64,000 nucleotides of DNA from assembly GCA_029817715.1 (NCBI GenBank), contig JARUPY010000292.1, forward strand, positions 1,510,001 through 1,574,000, given 5' to 3'. Below, one piece after another: positions 47,432 through 56,420 of the stretch. The notes below the pieces were generated by a model. It was not told the origin of the DNA. It made no database searches and saw only the letters and a list, made by a program, of their open reading frames with translations. Within the stretch, counting starts at the first letter, position 1. Each line of letters opens with the position of its first letter. Both the position numbers and the translations under genes were made by a program. The DNA comes from Melastoma dodecandrum. Lineage: Eukaryota > Streptophyta > Magnoliopsida > Myrtales > Melastomataceae.

Positions 47432-49381
47432 ATGTCCGCTCCCCCGACAGCGCCGTCCGTCCGCCGCCTCGATCCCATCCTCGTCGACCGCATCGCCGCG
47501 GGCGAGGTGGTGGAGCGCCCGGCCTCGGCCGTGAAGGAGTTGGTCGAGAACGCCATCGATGCCGGGGCCCGGTCCATCGAGGTCACCGTCGAGGCGGGCG
47601 GCCGCCGGCTGATCCGTGTGGTCGATGACGGGCGCGGGATGACGCCCGAGGATCTCGACCTCGCCGTCGAGCGTCACGCCACCTCCAAGCTCCCCGGGGG
47701 CGATCTGACGGCGATCGATACGCTGGGTTTCCGCGGCGAGGCCTTGCCCTCGATCGGGGCGGTGTCGCGGCTCGCCATCGTCACCCGCACGCCGGAGGCG
47801 GAGGCCGGGGCGAGCCTCACCGTGGAGGCGGGCCTCAAAGGTCCGGTCCGCCCGGCGCCGGCCCAGCGCGGCACCCGGATCGAGGTGACCGAGCTGTTCG
47901 CCGCAACGCCGGCCCGGCTCAAGTTCCTGAAATCCGACCGGGCCGAGAACGCCGCCATCGCCGAGACGCTGCGCCGACTCGCGATGACCCAGGCCGGGAT
48001 CCGCTTCACCCTGCGCGCCGATGCCGGCCAGCCCCTGGTTCTGCCGGCCGAGACCGGGCCGGATGCCGACCTCCGCCGCCTGGCCGCCGTGCTGGGGCCC
48101 GACTTCGCAGCCAACGCCCTGCCGGTGTCGCTTGCCCGGGAGGGCTTTGCGGTCACGGGCCATGTCGGCCTGCCGACCTATCACCGGGGCGCGGCGACTC
48201 ACATCCACCTCGCCGTCAACGGCCGCCCGGTGCGCGACCGGCTGCTCCTCGGGGCGGTGCGCGGTGCCTATGCCGACACCCTGGCCTCGGACCGTCACCC
48301 GGTGCTCGGGCTCGCGATCACGTGCGATCCCGAACTGGTCGACGTGAACGTCCACCCGGCCAAGACCGAGGTGCGCTTCCGCGAGCCGGGTCTGGTCCGT
48401 GCGCTGATCGTCAGCGCCATCCACGAGGCCCTGCGCCGCGGCGGCGCCCGCTCGGCCACGACCGGCGCCGCCCGCACCCTCGACGCCCTGCACCCGACCG
48501 CGCCGCCCCTGGCGACCCATACGGGTACGGCGATGCCGAGCCTGTTCCGTCCGGCGCGTCCGGGGCATTTCCCGGCGGGGACGCCGTCGGTCGCGGCCCC
48601 GTCGGGCTACCGGCCGCCGGAGGCGTGGCGACCCGCACCGGACCCGTCCGCATCCGCGCCCGGATTCGGTGAGGCGGCCCAGGCCCTGTTCGAGCGTCCG
48701 CCCACCGCCGAGTCGCCCCTCGCGCCGCCCATGGCGGACTGCCGCCTGACCTCGGGCGGGGACGCGGATCTGGACCATCCCCTCGGCGCGGCGCGCGCCC
48801 AGATCCACGAGACCTACATCCTCGCCCAGACCCGCGACGGCCTCATGATCGTCGATCAGCACGCCGCCCACGAGCGCCTCGTCTACGAGCGGATGAAGGC
48901 GGAGCGGGCGGCCGGCGGCATCGCCCGGCAGGGGCTGCTGATCCCCGACGTGGTCGAGATGAGCCCCGAGGAGGCCGACCGTCTGGTCGCCGCCGCGCCG
49001 GACCTCGACCGACTGGGCCTGACCATCGAGGCGTTCGGGCCGGGCGCCGTGCTGGTGCGCGAGGTGCCGGCCGCGCTGATCAAGGCATCGATCCGCGACC
49101 TCGTGACCGACATCCTCGACGCCCTGGTATCCAGCGGCGACGAGGAGGGCGGCGCCCCGGCCGCCGAGGGCGGTCCGCTAGGCCGGCGCCTCGACGCCGT
49201 GCTCTCGCGCATGAGCTGCCACGGCTCGGTCCGCGCCGGACGACGCCTGCGGCCCGAGGAGATGAACGCCCTCCTGCGCGAGATGGAGGCGACGCCGAAT
49301 TCGGGCCAGTGCAACCACGGCCGCCCGACCTCGATCGAACTGAAGCTCTCCGACATCGAGCGGCTGTTCGGCCGCCGATAG
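47432..49381 (+). CDS. mutL: DNA mismatch repair protein MutL
   Basis: 649 aa from the ATG at 47432. N-terminal GHKL ATPase: [34 protein letters not shown] and [16 protein letters not shown]. After a Pro-rich linker (about 365-445) the C-terminal domain has the endonuclease motif DQHA-x2-E-x4-E from Asp475, and the zinc-site motif CNHGRPT near the end, so this is the nicking type found in bacteria without MutH. The TAG stop forms part of the 5-bp duplication created by the adjacent transposon, so the protein is intact. Confidence 0.97.
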   Translation: MSAPPTAPSVRRLDPILVDRIAAGEVVERPASAVKELVENAIDAGARSIEVTVEAGGRRLIRVVDDGRGMTPEDLDLAVERHATSKLPGGDLTAIDTLGFRGEALPSIGAVSRLAIVTRTPEAEAGASLTVEAGLKGPVRPAPAQRGTRIEVTELFAATPARLKFLKSDRAENAAIAETLRRLAMTQAGIRFTLRADAGQPLVLPAETGPDADLRRLAAVLGPDFAANALPVSLAREGFAVTGHVGLPTYHRGAATHIHLAVNGRPVRDRLLLGAVRGAYADTLASDRHPVLGLAITCDPELVDVNVHPAKTEVRFREPGLVRALIVSAIHEALRRGGARSATTGAARTLDALHPTAPPLATHTGTAMPSLFRPARPGHFPAGTPSVAAPSGYRPPEAWRPAPDPSASAPGFGEAAQALFERPPTAESPLAPPMADCRLTSGGDADLDHPLGAARAQIHETYILAQTRDGLMIVDQHAAHERLVYERMKAERAAGGIARQGLLIPDVVEMSPEEADRLVAAAPDLDRLGLTIEAFGPGAVLVREVPAALIKASIRDLVTDILDALVSSGDEEGGAPAAEGGPLGRRLDAVLSRMSCHGSVRAGRRLRPEEMNALLREMEATPNSGQCNHGRPTSIELKLSDIERLFGRR

Positions 49382-49383
49382 AA
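49379..49383. repeat. Target-site duplication, left copy (TAGAA)
   Basis: TAGAA directly before the transposon end. The identical TAGAA stands at 62465-62469 directly after the other end. Five bases is the Tn7-family duplication length. The first three bases are the mutL stop codon. Confidence 0.93.
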
Positions 49384-49430
49384 TGACGGGCCCGGGTAAG
49401 AGCGATTCCTTTACAGGATAAGAGCGATTC
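49384..49430. repeat. mutL-proximal transposon end with two TnsB-type sites
   Basis: Begins TGACGGGCCCGGGTAAG. Two copies of (A)AGAGCGATTC, reverse complement of GAATCGCTCTTA, end at 49408 and 49430, 22 bases apart. Close packing of sites at the target-proximal end resembles the right end of Tn7. Confidence 0.88.
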
Positions 49431-49584
49431 ACCCGGGCCACGATAGTATGGCTGGCGGTCGGGCCGCGCCAGCGAAATCAGGCAATTACTTCAAGCGGAA
49501 CGAGCGATGAGCCCGGCGCGTGGAAGCGCTGACGCCAGATGCGCCGTACGCTCTGCCACGCCGCCGGCCATCGCCGGGCATCAA

Positions 49585-49776
49585 TCATCGCCGGCGGCAA
49601 TTTCGCTCCGCCGTGTCTCGCAGGAAATATTGGTTAACCGTCTCGCCCCGTGCCGAATTGCTAACAGAAGTCGTATTGATTGAGACTGCAATGCCCGCTT
49701 TCCACAATATGGCTGGGTAGATTTTTGCAGCGGCTTCGTGCATACTTTGAAAATCGCTAAAATTCGGCATGCTCAT
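49585..49776 (-). CDS. Possible short protein in the AT-rich transposon leader
   Basis: 63 aa from an ATG at 49776 with a GAGAG site just upstream. Sequence MSMPNFSDFQSMHEAAAKIY, then AILWKAGIAVSINT, is balanced and not the arginine-rich kind typical of false frames here. It is also much less GC-rich than its surroundings. No family recognised. It could be a remnant. Confidence 0.3.
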   Translation of the reverse strand: MSMPNFSDFQSMHEAAAKIYPAILWKAGIAVSINTTSVSNSARGETVNQYFLRDTAERNCRRR

Positions 49777-50131
49777 CTCTCGCGGCCAGGTAGGCGCCTG
49801 CCCGGCGAGCGATCGCGTTTTCTCTGTGGATAACTCGCGGACGTTCCCTCCGCGGCATGGGTGATCGATCGCGATCGGGCGCCGAGGCCAGCACGCCTGC
49901 CGACTCCGGAGTCCGACTCAGGTCGAGCATCAAGTGCCTGGACGGCATTGGTTTCGTCCCAGCGTTCGACAGGAAAGCCGTCAGACTAATGTCCTAAAAA
50001 GATTCTCTCGCGCACAACTGACTCTTTTCGCGTGTCCGATCAAAGACTTGATGAGTCGGGCGATCGGCGGCAGCGTGCGCGAACGGCACCGAGCCGGTGA
50101 GCAGGTCGAGATGTAGACGCCTGAAACACGA

Positions 50132-50158
50132 ACCCCCGCGGCGGTGAAGCCACGGGGG
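50132..50158. terminator. GC-rich hairpin in the transposon leader
   Basis: CCCCCGCGGC and GCCACGGGGG pair with one mismatch around GGTGAA. It lies 250 bp before tnsA and may insulate tns transcription from mutL read-through, or be an attenuator. No T run follows. Confidence 0.45.
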
Positions 50159-50411
50159 AAGCGCCATATCGAAACGTTGCCTGAGCGGGCCTCGGTAGCT
50201 CCCTGGACAAGATCTCCGGGGACCGCTCTCCGCGTTTCGCCATGTCGGGCCGGGCTGACGCCGCGGCTCGGGCAGAGGAACCGTGCCCGATCGACCGGGC
50301 GCGTGCAAGCCCCACTCCAGGGGCGCCCGACGCCCGCTCCCCCCAGACCGCCTCCCTCAAGCCTCCGGCCGCGCTCGGCCGGGCGCCAACTTCGTTCGCG
50401 ACGGAGAGAGC

Positions 50412-51173
50412 ATGCGCATCGATGCAGCGGAAGCGGCCCTGAGGATCCGGACGATCGCCGACATCCATGAGGATCTCCGCGGCGGCCCGGTCCGCTTGAT
50501 CATCAACGGACGTCACCGCAAGCCGACCGGGCGCTATCACAGCGTCAAGGTCGGCCGTTCTCTGCCCTGGGAGGACCGCGCGGAGCGCATGTTCTTCTGG
50601 CTGTCCGAGGCGGACACCGCCGTGGCCAGCTACCTCGCCCAGCCGCACGGGCTCGAAATCAAGGTCGCCGGCCGCGCGCGGCCGCTCCTGTACTACCCCG
50701 ACATCCGCCGCGACATGGCAGACGGGCGTGTCGAGGTCCGCGAGATCAAGAGCCAGGCCTCGCGTGGGCGCCTCCGGGACCCGGACTACGAGCTCAAGCT
50801 CGACCTGGCCCGCGAGGTCTACGCACGCCTCGGATGGGACTTCGCAATCCTCCACCAGGCGGAGGACATCGAGCGACCGCGACAGCGGTTCGCGACGGCG
50901 CGGGAGATCCAGCGTCGACGGAGGGTCCGCGTCGACACCCGGGACCGCTTCGCGCTGGTCGAGGCGATCGAGCGCGAGGGTGGCGTCGCGCCGCTCGGCG
51001 CGATCGTCGGCGTCCTCGGCGGCGAGCCCCTCGGGCGCGCGAAGGCCTATGCGGCCGTCGTGCGGCGGATCGTGCATGTCCCGCTCGACCTGCGCCTGGC
51101 CACAGACACCCCGGTCTCGCTCGTCGCGGTCGGGCTCGACGCGTCGCGCGCCGGCCTACGGCGCCGGGGCTGA
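50412..51173 (+). CDS. tnsA: Tn7-like transposase endonuclease subunit TnsA
   Basis: 253 aa from the ATG at 50412, preceded by GGAGAGAG. Restriction-endonuclease-type catalytic site: YYPDIRRD with Asp97, then VEVREIKSQ with Glu111 and Lys113. The N-terminal block WEDRAERMFFWLSEAD supplies an upstream Glu in the position used by TnsA. The C-terminal part (RFALVEAIEREGG and after) is the winged-helix domain. With TnsB it cuts the 5' strands, so the element should move by cut-and-paste. tnsB starts 9 bp downstream. Confidence 0.92.
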   Translation: MRIDAAEAALRIRTIADIHEDLRGGPVRLIINGRHRKPTGRYHSVKVGRSLPWEDRAERMFFWLSEADTAVASYLAQPHGLEIKVAGRARPLLYYPDIRRDMADGRVEVREIKSQASRGRLRDPDYELKLDLAREVYARLGWDFAILHQAEDIERPRQRFATAREIQRRRRVRVDTRDRFALVEAIEREGGVAPLGAIVGVLGGEPLGRAKAYAAVVRRIVHVPLDLRLATDTPVSLVAVGLDASRAGLRRRG

Positions 51174-51181
51174 GGCGGGCC

Positions 51182-53461
51182 ATGGCGTTGAAGGGCAAGC
51201 ATCGCACGGGCGACGTCTGGGTCCTGCCCGAGGGGCGGTACGTCTACCAGATGGAGACGACCGGCCAGAAGATGATGTTCGAGCCGGCGACCGGACAGGG
51301 CCCGCCGCTCTTCAGGACGGAGGCCTGGGTCGAGGAGATGCAGGCGGCGCACATGGCGCGCCGGGTGCGCCAGTATCGTAGGTCGGACGGCAGCCTGCAG
51401 GACGGTTCGGCCGGCGATGGCGTCGACGAAATCGGGCCCGAGGGATTGAGCGAGTACGGGCGGACGCTCCGGCATTACCTGCGGGAATGGGATGCGGCTC
51501 CGTGCGGCAAGGGCACCAAGGCCCTGGACGCCTTCGTGGCGCGGCATGCGCCGGCCGCCGCGCGGCAGGGGCTGCATAGGCCTCCCAGCGCAGGCGCCCT
51601 GCGGCGTGCGATCAACGGCCGAGGCACCCTCCACGACCGCCCGAGTCGCCTGCTGGAAAGCAGGCGGGGAAAGGTCCCCCGGCAACGCTGGCCGAGGGCG
51701 ACGCAAGAAATGTTGCGCAGGGCAATCGCTTGGTTCTACGCGCGCCGCGAGCGGACGCCTGGCGACGCGTACGCTTGGCTGTTCCGGGCCATGCGCAAGC
51801 TGAACGGGCTGTGCCGGCACCGCTACGGCGGCCTGTGGCAGGACCTGCGCTGCCCGTCCGACGAGACGGTGCGCACGCACATCCTGATTGCCGAGGGCCT
51901 CCTGACGCTGACTACCAAGTACGGCGAGCGGGAGGGGCGGACGCGCTGGAAGGCGACCGGCCGGGGACTGGTGGCCGAGAAGATCCTGGACATCGTGCTG
52001 ATCGACGGCACGACGCTGGACGATTGGTGCATCCTCGACGACCGCCATGGCCGCGTCATTCCCTGCGGTCGGCCGACGGTGACGCTGGCGATCGACCTGT
52101 GGTCGCGCTGCGTGCTCGGCGTCGTCATCAGCTACGAGGGCGAGAGCCTTGATACGATCATGGAGTGCCAGCTCCAGGTCGTGACCGGCAAGCACGCGAT
52201 CATCGAGCGCCTCCCGCACCTGCGCGAGTTGCTGGAGGACCTGCACGGCCTGCCTCAGACGGTGGTGGTCGACAACGCTTGGCGCCAGGGCGGCGTGAGC
52301 TACCAGGATGCCAACGCGGACGCCGGGATCAGCGTCGAGTGGGCGCCGGTCAAGAACCCCGAGTGGAAGGCCTACGTCGAGACGTTCTGGAAGACCCTCA
52401 ACCGCCTGCTCGTCCACAAGCTGCCCGGCGGCGTCCCGTTCGGTCCCGAGATGATGCGCAAGCTCGGCCTCGATCCGGCCAAGACGGCGACGCTCACGCT
52501 CTCGAAGCTTGAGGAACTGGTCTACGAGGCGATCTACCTGGTGTACCACGGCCGCCCCCACCGGGAGACGAAGCTCTCGCCGCTGGTGGCATGGCGGAAC
52601 GGCCTCGCCGACGGCCGGGAGACCATCGACGACATCGCGGCCCTGGCCGCCGCCTTCGGCACCGTCGGGGACGCGACGCTCGACCGGCAGGGCATCAAGT
52701 TCAAGGGCTTCCGCTTCCACGATCCCGAGATCACCCAGCAGCTTCTGGCCGACCTCGCCCCGCACGACCCGGTCCGGGGGCGACGCAAGCGCCTGGGCAG
52801 CGCCAAGGCCAAGGTGAAGGTCAAGTACCGCAAGGGCAGCATCGCCGAGATCCAGGTCTGGAACCCCAAGGCCAAGCCGCGCAAGCGGTACGTCTCGCTG
52901 CCGAACTGGGACCAGTCCTACGGCGCGCTCTCGGGGATCGGCTTCGGCCATCACGAGCTGATCAAGGCGTGGGCCGAGTCCAACAACCTCGCGTTCAACA
53001 CCCCCGAGGAGCGCGTCCTCGCGCACGACCACCTGCGCGCGGCGACCGAGAACGCGGCGCCGGACGCCAAGATGGCGGCGATGCGCCAGCGCAGGCGTCT
53101 GCTCGAACCGTTGCGGCCCGCCATCCGCATGGACGGCGACGCCGTGCGCGTCGTGGACGCCCGTCCCGGGATCATGCGCCACAAGCCCCACGACCTGCCG
53201 GTCGACATGGCCGCGCCCGAGCGGGACGACGACGGCATGCCCGAGAAGGGCCCCCGCCGCGGCGGGCGGCGCGCCGGCGAGAGCGGGCGCAAGGGGAGCG
53301 GCGGTGTTCGGCCGGCGTCCGGGACGGAAGCGGCCCCGCAGCTGAGCGCCGCAACCCGAAGGGTGGCGGGGGGAGCGCCGCTGGTCGTGGACGACGACGC
53401 CGCGGCCGCGGTGATGGCCGAGATGACCCGGCGCCTGGGCGAAACCGCATCGCGGAAGTGA
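51182..53461 (+). CDS. tnsB: Tn7-like DDE transposase TnsB
   Basis: 759 aa from the ATG at 51182. N-terminal DNA-binding helices, then an RNase-H-like core with Asp275 (VLIDGTTLD), Asp364 (VVVDNAW) and Glu400 (YVETFWKTLN); the last two are 35 residues apart, the DD35E arrangement. A Mu-transposase-like beta barrel follows (YRKGSIAEIQVWNP) and the C-terminus is a charged disordered tail that may contact TnsC. It binds the GAATCGCT-type end sites and joins 3' ends to target DNA. The gene lies between tnsA and tnsC with short gaps. Confidence 0.94.
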   Translation: MALKGKHRTGDVWVLPEGRYVYQMETTGQKMMFEPATGQGPPLFRTEAWVEEMQAAHMARRVRQYRRSDGSLQDGSAGDGVDEIGPEGLSEYGRTLRHYLREWDAAPCGKGTKALDAFVARHAPAAARQGLHRPPSAGALRRAINGRGTLHDRPSRLLESRRGKVPRQRWPRATQEMLRRAIAWFYARRERTPGDAYAWLFRAMRKLNGLCRHRYGGLWQDLRCPSDETVRTHILIAEGLLTLTTKYGEREGRTRWKATGRGLVAEKILDIVLIDGTTLDDWCILDDRHGRVIPCGRPTVTLAIDLWSRCVLGVVISYEGESLDTIMECQLQVVTGKHAIIERLPHLRELLEDLHGLPQTVVVDNAWRQGGVSYQDANADAGISVEWAPVKNPEWKAYVETFWKTLNRLLVHKLPGGVPFGPEMMRKLGLDPAKTATLTLSKLEELVYEAIYLVYHGRPHRETKLSPLVAWRNGLADGRETIDDIAALAAAFGTVGDATLDRQGIKFKGFRFHDPEITQQLLADLAPHDPVRGRRKRLGSAKAKVKVKYRKGSIAEIQVWNPKAKPRKRYVSLPNWDQSYGALSGIGFGHHELIKAWAESNNLAFNTPEERVLAHDHLRAATENAAPDAKMAAMRQRRRLLEPLRPAIRMDGDAVRVVDARPGIMRHKPHDLPVDMAAPERDDDGMPEKGPRRGGRRAGESGRKGSGGVRPASGTEAAPQLSAATRRVAGGAPLVVDDDAAAAVMAEMTRRLGETASRK

Positions 53462-53472
53462 AGGAGGGCAGC

Positions 53473-54441
53473 ATGTCGATCGAGGACCGCCTGGCGCACG
53501 CCAGACTCGAATTCCGCAAGTTCCGCATCCCTCACCCGCACGTCGCCCGCATCGCCACCGAGCTCGACGTGCTGCGCAAGGTCGGGCAGGCGTCGCGCAG
53601 GGAATGGGAGGCCAAGGGATGCCGCGGCGCGCGCATCCCGCAAAAGTTCCTCGCCGTGATCGGGCCGTCGCAGATCGGCAAGAGCGTGAGCGTCCAGAAC
53701 TACCTGGAGACCGTGGTGGCCGCGGAGCGCCACGACGACCAGACGGAGCCGGTGCTCCATGTCACGCTGACGGCCAAGGCGAACACCAAGAGCCTCGGCC
53801 AGGACATCCTCGAAGCCTACCTCGACACCGACTTCGACACCGGGACGGCGCGCTCGCTGCTGCGGCGCGCCTCGACGCAGGTCGAGAGCGCGCGCACCGA
53901 CGTCCTCGTTCTCGACGAGATCCACCACCTCATCGACAACGACAAGAACGGCACGACCGCCTGGAGCGTCACCGAGACGATCAAGCGGATGCTCATCCGC
54001 GGCGCCTGCCCGTTCGTCATCATGGGCACCGAAAAAGCGCGCCCGCTGCTCCTGAACAACCCGCAGTTCAAGGGGCGGACCTATACGCCGCTTTTCCTGG
54101 ATCCGCTCGACCTCGCCCGGCCGGCGGAGCGCAAGGTCTTCATCGAGCACTGCGCCGGCTTCGACCTAAAGCTCGTGGAGCACCGCATCTTCCCGAAGCC
54201 ATCGGGTCTGGTGCGCGGCGAGATCCCGGCCGCCCTCTACGACGTCAGCCAGGGCGTGATCGGCACGGCCTCGGCCGTGTTCGAGGCCGCCGCCGAGGTC
54301 GCGATCCGCGGCGGTCGCAGCGCCATCACCCTCGACGACATCAGCGACGCGATCGACGATTGGGCGATCCCGCTGCAGTACACGGACTACAACCCGATCA
54401 CGCAGGGGCTGCGCGAGATCCGGCCGCGGAGGCAGGCTTGA
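53473..54441 (+). CDS. tnsC: AAA+ ATPase transposition regulator TnsC/TniB
   Basis: 322 aa from the ATG at 53473, with AAGGAGG 6 bases upstream. Walker A GPSQIGKS (residues 64-71), Walker B VLVLDEIHH (Asp148, Glu149), then FVIMGTEKARPLL with a sensor-type polar residue. These match the TnsC/TniB group that links TnsAB to the targeting protein. The stop codon overlaps the TTG start of tniQ, so the two are coupled. Confidence 0.94.
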   Translation: MSIEDRLAHARLEFRKFRIPHPHVARIATELDVLRKVGQASRREWEAKGCRGARIPQKFLAVIGPSQIGKSVSVQNYLETVVAAERHDDQTEPVLHVTLTAKANTKSLGQDILEAYLDTDFDTGTARSLLRRASTQVESARTDVLVLDEIHHLIDNDKNGTTAWSVTETIKRMLIRGACPFVIMGTEKARPLLLNNPQFKGRTYTPLFLDPLDLARPAERKVFIEHCAGFDLKLVEHRIFPKPSGLVRGEIPAALYDVSQGVIGTASAVFEAAAEVAIRGGRSAITLDDISDAIDDWAIPLQYTDYNPITQGLREIRPRRQA

Positions 54442-56408
54442 CCACGGCGGAGCCGGCGGGCGCCGCGGGGATCCCGCGCGGTCGGACCGAGACGGGACCG
54501 GCGCTCATTCGGCCCCTGCGTTTCGGTCCGGATCCGGCCCCCCACCCCGACGAAAGCCTGCTCGGCCTCGTGGCCCGGACGATGGCCCGCAACGGCTTTA
54601 CCGACCTCCTGCGCCTGCGCCGGTTCGCGGGCCTCGCGGGTCGGGACGTCGGGACCTATCCCGCGCTCGACGACGCCGAGGCCGGCCGGCTCGCCGCAGT
54701 TCTGCGTCTCCCCGAGGCGTCCGTCACGGGCCGCCTCCATCGCGCCGTAGAGCGCGCCGACGTCGCGGGCGACCGCATCGACTTCTTCGGCGTGCCGCTG
54801 CGCGCGACCTACCGGGAATGGCGATGGCGGCGAACCTCGCCGCGCGCCCTGGCCACGGCCCCCTACCACCGTGCTGTTTACGACCTGCGGCCCTTCGGGT
54901 TCTGCACGCAGACACTGGAGAACCTGATCGACGCGTGTCCGGTCTGCCGTCGGAGGTTCGGCTGGCACATCACGCGCGGGATCGCCTTCTGCCCGCGCTG
55001 CGTGGACGAGGACGACTTTCCGACGGTCGATCTCAGGGACTACCCGCAGCCGCTGGTCGAGTTGGAGGATCCCGCGGGCGCGCGGTTGCTGGCGGCGTTG
55101 GTCGACCCGCGTCCGCACGTGCGCGCAGACGCAATGCGCCGGGTGGACCCGGCCCTGCGGCACGAGACCCCCGGCGACCTGTTCGAACTTGCGATCTCCG
55201 TGGCCCTGGCGATGGTGACGCCGCCGGACGCCCATAAGAACGCGGTCAGGTCTGTTCGGGGCGACGGCGCGATCACCTTCGAGCCGGCCACGCTCGCGCA
55301 GGTCGGGCGCATGCTGATTGAGTGGCGATCAGGGTTCTCGGTCGCAGCCGACCTGATGCGCGCCACCGCGCCAGCCCGCGACATGCGCTTCGGGGTGCAC
55401 AAGGAGATCGGCGCGCTGCGGCTGCTGCGGACGCGGCGCACGCTCGCTCCGAGCATCCGGGCCCTCGTCGCCGACGCCATCCGGTCGGACATGCGTCGCA
55501 CCGCCGGGAATCCCGCGGCCCCGCGCAGGAAAGCCGACCGCGACGAAGGCCTGGTGGACGCGCGCCAGGCCGCCGCGATCCTCGGCGTCGGCGGCAAGAC
55601 GGTGAGGAGGCTGGCGAGGCGGGGCGCGATCGACGTCGTCCGATCCGGCGATCGTGCCATGGTGCTGATGCGGCGGGACGAGGTCGAGGCGCTCCGCCAG
55701 GAGCACGCCGACATGGTCGACGGCCCCTCGGCGGCGCGCGCCGCGGGGTTGCCCCTGGAGGCCCTGGAAGCCCTCGCCGACGCCGGGGCGATCACCCGGG
55801 CGTCCGGGCCTGCCCTGGGCCTCGTCGCCGCTCGGGTCCACTTCCGCCGTTCCTCGCTCGACGCCTACGTCGCGCGGGTCGTCGCCGGCGCGCGGGACGG
55901 CGGCTCGACCGGCGCGTTCCGGCCGTTCGGGGCCGCCATCCGCCGGCTGCCGCCCGGCGACAGGCCGTGGCTGGCCATCCTGGCGGCGATCGGCGACGGG
56001 ACGTTGCCGTGCCGGTCGCGCGTTGCCGCCGGGCCAGCGTTCCTGGGGCTGAGCGTCGACGAGACCGCCCTGGCGCGCGTCGCCGCCGCGGGCGAGGCGG
56101 GCGACGCCGGCGCGGGGCCGGTCTCCTACCGCGAGGCCGCGATCCTGCTCGGCGTGCCCGAACCGACGGTGTCGTGGATCGTGGCGGCCGGGCTTCTCGC
56201 CACGACCGGGGACCATGACCGGCGGCTGACCCGGGATGCGATCCGCCGCTTCAACGCCGAGTACGCGCTGACGGCCGAGGTCGCGAAGCGGCTCGGTGTG
56301 CCGCCGCCGCAGCTGAAGGAGCATCTGGCCGGACGCAACATCCACCCGGTCGCCGCGCTCTACAAGGGCATGCGGCTGGTCTGGCGGCGGGGCGATCTAA
56401 AAAGCTGA
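54438..56408 (+). CDS. Large TniQ/TnsD-family target-selection protein
   Basis: 656 aa from a TTG at 54438 inside the tnsC stop (TTGA). N-terminal TniQ domain: PHPDESLLGLVARTMARNGF, RRFAGLAGRD and a zinc site Cys167/Cys170 and Cys185/Cys188 (CPVC and CPRC). The C-terminal half carries at least three helix-turn-helix-like units: VDARQAAAILGVGGKTVRRLARRG (from about 372), SYREAAILLGVPEPTVSWIV (about 563) and TAEVAKRLGVPPPQLKEHL (about 611). This length is that of TnsD-type site-specific proteins, not of the short CRISPR-linked TniQ. It is the candidate reader of the mutL end. Confidence 0.92.
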   Translation: MTTAEPAGAAGIPRGRTETGPALIRPLRFGPDPAPHPDESLLGLVARTMARNGFTDLLRLRRFAGLAGRDVGTYPALDDAEAGRLAAVLRLPEASVTGRLHRAVERADVAGDRIDFFGVPLRATYREWRWRRTSPRALATAPYHRAVYDLRPFGFCTQTLENLIDACPVCRRRFGWHITRGIAFCPRCVDEDDFPTVDLRDYPQPLVELEDPAGARLLAALVDPRPHVRADAMRRVDPALRHETPGDLFELAISVALAMVTPPDAHKNAVRSVRGDGAITFEPATLAQVGRMLIEWRSGFSVAADLMRATAPARDMRFGVHKEIGALRLLRTRRTLAPSIRALVADAIRSDMRRTAGNPAAPRRKADRDEGLVDARQAAAILGVGGKTVRRLARRGAIDVVRSGDRAMVLMRRDEVEALRQEHADMVDGPSAARAAGLPLEALEALADAGAITRASGPALGLVAARVHFRRSSLDAYVARVVAGARDGGSTGAFRPFGAAIRRLPPGDRPWLAILAAIGDGTLPCRSRVAAGPAFLGLSVDETALARVAAAGEAGDAGAGPVSYREAAILLGVPEPTVSWIVAAGLLATTGDHDRRLTRDAIRRFNAEYALTAEVAKRLGVPPPQLKEHLAGRNIHPVAALYKGMRLVWRRGDLKS

Positions 56409-56420
56409 CCTCCGCGTTCT

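Larger units (their letters stand above)
49431..50411. other. Leader region of the transposon upstream of tnsA
   Basis: About 980 bp with no certain gene. 49600-49790 is much more AT-rich than the flanks and includes one possible short minus-strand gene (listed separately). A GC hairpin lies at 50132-50158 (CCCCCGCGGC / GCCACGGGGG around GGTGAA). The frame of tnsA stays open upstream to 50283 but without a better start. Confidence 0.5.

Noticed and set aside
49934..50116. 60-residue plus-strand frame in the transposon leader
   Set aside because: Only its last 20 residues look coded and there is no ribosome site. It may be a gene remnant but cannot be supported.
51047..53191. 714-residue minus-strand frame inside the transposon
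   Set aside because: Antisense of tnsB; the plus strand has the complete DDE triad and typical neighbours.
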